From Lentimicrobium sp. (GTDB taxonomy: Bacteria > Bacteroidota > Bacteroidia > Flavobacteriales > Flavobacteriaceae), in assembly GCA_022758945.1 (NCBI GenBank), contig JAEMQE010000151.1, forward strand, positions 1-8,719: a stretch of 8,719 nt of DNA, given 5' to 3'. A program made the position numbers and the translations under genes. Shown in pieces: positions 6,772 through 8,719 of the stretch (within the stretch, counting starts at the first letter, position 1; every line of letters starts with the position of its first letter). Below the pieces are notes generated by a model. It saw only the letters and a program-made list of their open reading frames with translations. It did not search any database and was not told the origin of the DNA.

Positions 6772-7224
6772 GTGAAAGAATTTTTTTTATTTATCATAAT
6801 TTTCATAACGAGTACTAATTCATTGAGAGGTCAACATAATATTCCTGAAAAGAAGGACAATGTAATTTTGATTAATACAAGTAATACCGCTGAAGAAAAT
6901 TTCAAATTATTTGGAAAGTTTCTTATAGATGAAGGATTTTCTTTTGCTTCAAAAGATATAGATTTTTTAACTCTTACAACAAGTGAAAAAACTTCTGAAG
7001 GTGGTTATAAATACATTTTATTAATTTCTTTTAAAGATTCACAAATTTTAATTCGTGCAAAATGTAACTATGTGATGTTTGGAAGTAGTTTAAGTAATAT
7101 TCAACTTGATTGGACTGATTGGGAATATGCTAAGTCACGCAATTCGCCTTCTGGCATAGCTTTTAAAGCATTTGAGCCTATCTTAAAAAAGTACAACGGC
7201 GAACTTAACTATATTAAACAATGA
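6772..7224 (+). CDS. Hypothetical exported protein, 150 aa
   Basis: I do not recognise a family. The protein begins with a signal-peptide-like stretch (KEFFLFIIIFITSTNSLRG, charged residues then ~13 hydrophobic ones), with probable cleavage near residue 20, so it is likely periplasmic or secreted. The rest is a small soluble domain with alternating hydrophobic segments (YKYILLISFKDSQILIRAK, NIQLDWTDWEYAK) suggestive of an alpha/beta fold, ending in an amphipathic stretch (AFKAFEPILKKYNGELNYIKQ). The GTG at 6772 was chosen because it gives the complete signal peptide; no in-frame ATG occurs until residue ~102. Its codons are much more A/T-rich than those of ppdK. It is followed 45 bp later by another small exported protein on the same strand, which has its own candidate -7 box, so the two need not be one operon. 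Confidence 0.7.
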   Translation: MKEFFLFIIIFITSTNSLRGQHNIPEKKDNVILINTSNTAEENFKLFGKFLIDEGFSFASKDIDFLTLTTSEKTSEGGYKYILLISFKDSQILIRAKCNYVMFGSSLSNIQLDWTDWEYAKSRNSPSGIAFKAFEPILKKYNGELNYIKQ

Positions 7225-7238
7225 AATTTTTAATATGT

Positions 7239-7246
7239 TACATTTG
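7239..7246 (+). promoter_or_regulatory. Candidate -7 box for the gene at 7270
   Basis: TACATTTG matches TAnnTTTG and lies 23 bp before the ATG, so the leader would be only ~15-17 nt and contain TTAAAATTAT. No good -33 TTTG is visible. The box suggests the gene can be transcribed independently of its upstream neighbour. Confidence 0.38.
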
Positions 7247-7269
7247 AGTAATATTTATCTTAAAATTAT

Positions 7270-7641
7270 ATGAAGAAAATTATACTAATACTACTAATTA
7301 GTTTTTCAGCTTTTAGTCAAAAAGCAATTTATAATAAAACAAATAAAGAAGGGATATTTAAAGAATATCAGACTAAAAATGGAGATATCTTAAAAGTTGG
7401 TGATACCATTCAAATTGGTTATCCACAGGGAAGCGAATTTAAATTCATCACTCAAGGAAATGTGGGTTGTGCTTCTTTTTTATCAAATAGTAAAGCAGTG
7501 GTCTCAAAAATAAAATCTATTGGCAATATAACACGTGGTTTTAAAACTTATGCCTTATTTAAAGGGTATGGTCTTTCGGTTTATATTGATTATGAAGCAG
7601 CACTTGAAACAGGTGAAATAAAAAAAAACCGATCGCTCTGA
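7270..7641 (+). CDS. Hypothetical exported protein, C-terminus probably truncated by a repeat element
   Basis: A clear signal peptide (MKKIILILLISFSAFSQ) is followed by a ~100-residue domain containing NGDILKVGDTIQIGYPQGSEFKFITQGN, then KIKSIGNITRGFKTYALFKGYGLSVYIDYEAALETGEIK. This matches, from memory, a recurrent Bacteroidota family of unknown function (G-D-x-L-x-V-G-D near the start, FxxI-TQGN, then Y-x-A-x-E-x-GEI). Such proteins usually continue past GEI with a ~40-residue SHOCT-like segment (DLGLITQEEYDKLK type). Here the frame instead enters the 22-bp repeat at 7629 and stops at its internal TGA (7639-7641), so the last residues (NRSL) are encoded by the repeat. This suggests 3' loss caused by the element. 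The function, and whether the shortened form is active, are unknown. Confidence 0.68.
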   Translation: MKKIILILLISFSAFSQKAIYNKTNKEGIFKEYQTKNGDILKVGDTIQIGYPQGSEFKFITQGNVGCASFLSNSKAVVSKIKSIGNITRGFKTYALFKGYGLSVYIDYEAALETGEIKKNRSL

Positions 7642-7704
7642 TATAACAAATAATCTTTCGGACGATAGCGCGGATTTGTAACCCGATCGCTCTGATATAA
7701 CAAA
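7629..7704. repeat. REP-like element flanked by 22-bp direct repeats
   Basis: Two identical 22-bp copies (starting CCGATCGCTCTGATATAAC) occupy 7629-7650 and 7683-7704, 54 bp apart. Between them lies TTTCGGACGATAGCGCGGATTTGTAAC, which is GC-rich for this neighbourhood. With the second copy it can fold imperfectly: AGCGCGG at 7667-7673 against CCGATCGCT at 7683-7691, and CGGATT against AACCCG with one mismatch. The GCGCGGATTTGTAA core is familiar as a short dispersed repeat in Bacteroidota genomes. It overlaps the last 13 bp of the gene at 7270 and lies 10 bp after the minus-strand Fic gene. On that strand, eight T residues (plus-strand A-run 7621-7628) follow the repeat, so it may also serve as a weak terminator for the Fic gene. 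Confidence 0.7.
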
Positions 7705-7714
7705 ATAGAAGGCG

Positions 7715-8311
7715 TTATGAATTTGCAAAGGCAATCAGAGGCTGAATATCTTGATTATCCGCTTTTTTAACTGCTTGTATATAGTTGCTTCTTACCTCGG
7801 TGGCTTTCTCTAAATTAGCACTTCCCCAAGAAAAGACTTTTCTATGGTGTAATTTTTCCATTATCAAATCTGCCATCAAGCGAGAATGTCTTCCGTTACC
7901 ATTAGCAAAACAATGTATGCTAACCAAACGATGTTTAAACCGAATGGCTAATTCTTCGGGTTCATAAGTTTTGTTTTGCGCCCAAAACAGGGCGTCGTCT
8001 AATAATTGCTTCAATTGGGTTGGAATTAAATAACTCTTAACGCCGATATTTTTTTCTGATTTTCTAAAATTGCCTGCCCATTTCCACACTTCACCATACA
8101 TTCTTTTGTGGAGAGCTTTAATAAATTTTTCCGAAAACAATTCTTCTGCTTTCAGTTTTTTGCCAAAAGTCCATTGAATCGCTTTTTCAATATTGAGTTG
8201 TTCAAATTCGTCCAATTCCTTTCGAGTGGTTATGGAAGGGATAAGTAATCCTTCTTTTTCTTCTTCGCTTAATGGCGTTTGCCCGTCAATGTATTCAATC
8301 GTTAATCCCAT
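7715..8311 (-). CDS. Mobile mystery protein B, Fic-domain protein
   Basis: This 198-residue protein matches the mob_myst_B family (TIGR02613): N-terminal EYIDGQTPLSEEEKEGLLIPSITTRKELDEFEQLNI, then a Fic core with ALHKRMYGEVWKWAGNFR. The catalytic loop is HCFANGNGR at 133-141, followed by HSRLMADLI. Fic enzymes transfer AMP or another nucleotide-phosphate group from a cosubstrate to a protein; His133 is the catalytic residue and Gly138-Arg141 bind phosphates. Relative to the common HPFx(D/E)GNGR, the Pro is Cys134 and the acidic metal ligand is Asn137. The Asn is, from memory, usual in this family; the Cys appears unusual. The N-terminal TTRKEL (28-33) loosely resembles the Fic inhibitory motif (S/T)xxxE(G/N) but ends in Leu. 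The ATG at 8309-8311 overlaps the end of the upstream HTH gene by 10 bp, so the pair is probably translationally coupled. The cellular target is unknown. Confidence 0.9.
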   Translation of the reverse strand: MGLTIEYIDGQTPLSEEEKEGLLIPSITTRKELDEFEQLNIEKAIQWTFGKKLKAEELFSEKFIKALHKRMYGEVWKWAGNFRKSEKNIGVKSYLIPTQLKQLLDDALFWAQNKTYEPEELAIRFKHRLVSIHCFANGNGRHSRLMADLIMEKLHHRKVFSWGSANLEKATEVRSNYIQAVKKADNQDIQPLIAFANS

Positions 8312-8719
8312 AGATATTTTGGCATTTCACTTTTAATTTCAATTGTTTTTTGAGCAATGGCTTTTTCTATGCGTGCTACTGAATTTTGTTGGTCTTCCAA
8401 CGTCATTGTATTGTTGGTTCGCATTACTATTTCGGTGGCTAATTCTTTTGCACGTTTCTCTATCATTTGCTCTAACGATTCGTGTTTGGAAACAAAACCA
8501 TACACTAACTGCATATCCATAGCGTTGGCAACTTCTCGCAATGAATTAATAGAAATAGTGCCATTTACTTCTCGCTCTTCTATTTGTTTAATGTTTTGAG
8601 CCGAGAAATTCATTCTATTTCCCAATTGTCGTAACGACATTTTCAAGGCAATACGCACCGTGTTTACCCAGCCTTTTGGCGGTTCAAGCCAAAGGAAAAA
8701 GTAGTTCAGAGCCAACAGC
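8302..8719 (-). CDS. Mobile mystery protein A, helix-turn-helix regulator, 5' end outside window
   Basis: The protein matches the mob_myst_A family (TIGR02612), always the upstream partner of protein B. Family-typical blocks are PPKGWVNTVRIALKMSLRQLG, an XRE-like helix-turn-helix through NFSAQNIKQIEEREVNGTISINSLREVANAMDMQLVYGFV, then a helical tail with ELATEIVMRTNNTMTLEDQQNSVARIEKAI and the C-terminal EIKSEMPKYLWD. At least 138 residues are in the window. The frame stays open to the edge (LLALNYFFLWLEPPKGWV), and the first possible start seen is a TTG at 8713-8715 in the middle of a conserved-looking stretch, so the true start is beyond 8719. The last 10 bp overlap the Fic gene. It probably binds DNA and represses the pair, and may act as the antitoxin-like partner; this is inference from gene order. 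Confidence 0.9.
   Translation of the reverse strand, partial: LLALNYFFLWLEPPKGWVNTVRIALKMSLRQLGNRMNFSAQNIKQIEEREVNGTISINSLREVANAMDMQLVYGFVSKHESLEQMIEKRAKELATEIVMRTNNTMTLEDQQNSVARIEKAIAQKTIEIKSEMPKYLWD

Noticed and set aside
7629..7704. Minimal CRISPR array
   Set aside because: There are only two repeats, the intervening sequence is repeat-like and gives the repeat its structure, and no cas gene is nearby.
7629..7720. Integron attC-like site (ATAAC...GGCGTTATG)
   Set aside because: The repeats do not form the paired RYYYAAC/GTTRRRY core sites, and no integrase is present.
8713..8715. TTG as the true start of the HTH gene
   Set aside because: The frame remains open to the window edge, the residues before PPKGW look like coding sequence, and family members are longer, so the start is most likely outside.

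Overview
The window looks like a chromosomal segment from a low-GC member of the Bacteroidota, most likely a Flavobacterium or close relative. The evidence is a C-terminal sorting domain of the type IX secretion system (T9SS), A/T-rich leaders without a strong Shine-Dalgarno, several candidate -7 boxes of the Bacteroidota type TAnnTTTG, and a dispersed-type inverted repeat resembling those common in flavobacterial intergenic DNA. The species call is inference; no rRNA or other marker is present.

Layout. (1) 1-811: the 3' end of a secreted, multi-module SusE/SusF-like glycan-binding protein with a T9SS sorting domain. It carries an apparent one-base frameshift near position 58 and ends at a perfectly palindromic terminator. 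(2) 812-1046: non-coding DNA with a ~98-bp long-arm inverted repeat and a bidirectional-looking terminator. (3) 1062-3480, minus strand: an acetate module. An acetate transporter gene (SatP/YaaH family) lies 25 bp upstream of acetyl-CoA synthetase (acs). acs is intact; the transporter reading frame is broken by a TGA at a conserved Trp position, appears to lack a few residues internally, and has lost its last two membrane segments. (4) 3481-3852: a 372-bp divergent intergenic region with candidate promoters and a hairpin. (5) 3853-6668: a complete pyruvate, phosphate dikinase gene (ppdK) with its own terminator. (6) 6669-7706: two AT-rich genes for small exported proteins of unknown function. 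The second appears to be cut short by a REP-like element flanked by 22-bp direct repeats. (7) 7715-8719, minus strand: the overlapping gene pair 'mobile mystery protein' B (Fic domain) and A (helix-turn-helix), with A running off the window edge.

Functionally, acs (acetate to acetyl-CoA) and the divergent ppdK (pyruvate and phosphoenolpyruvate interconversion) form a central carbon block where two-carbon substrates enter metabolism and PEP is made or recycled. Past the ppdK terminator the content changes to accessory DNA: orphan exported proteins, repeats, and a Fic/HTH pair of the kind associated with mobile elements and toxin-antitoxin-like behaviour. The most unusual signals are the decayed acetate transporter ahead of an intact acs, and the repeat element that supplies the last codons and stop of the gene at 7270. 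I do not see a clearly new multi-gene system; the Fic/HTH pair is the nearest candidate and belongs to a known but poorly understood family.
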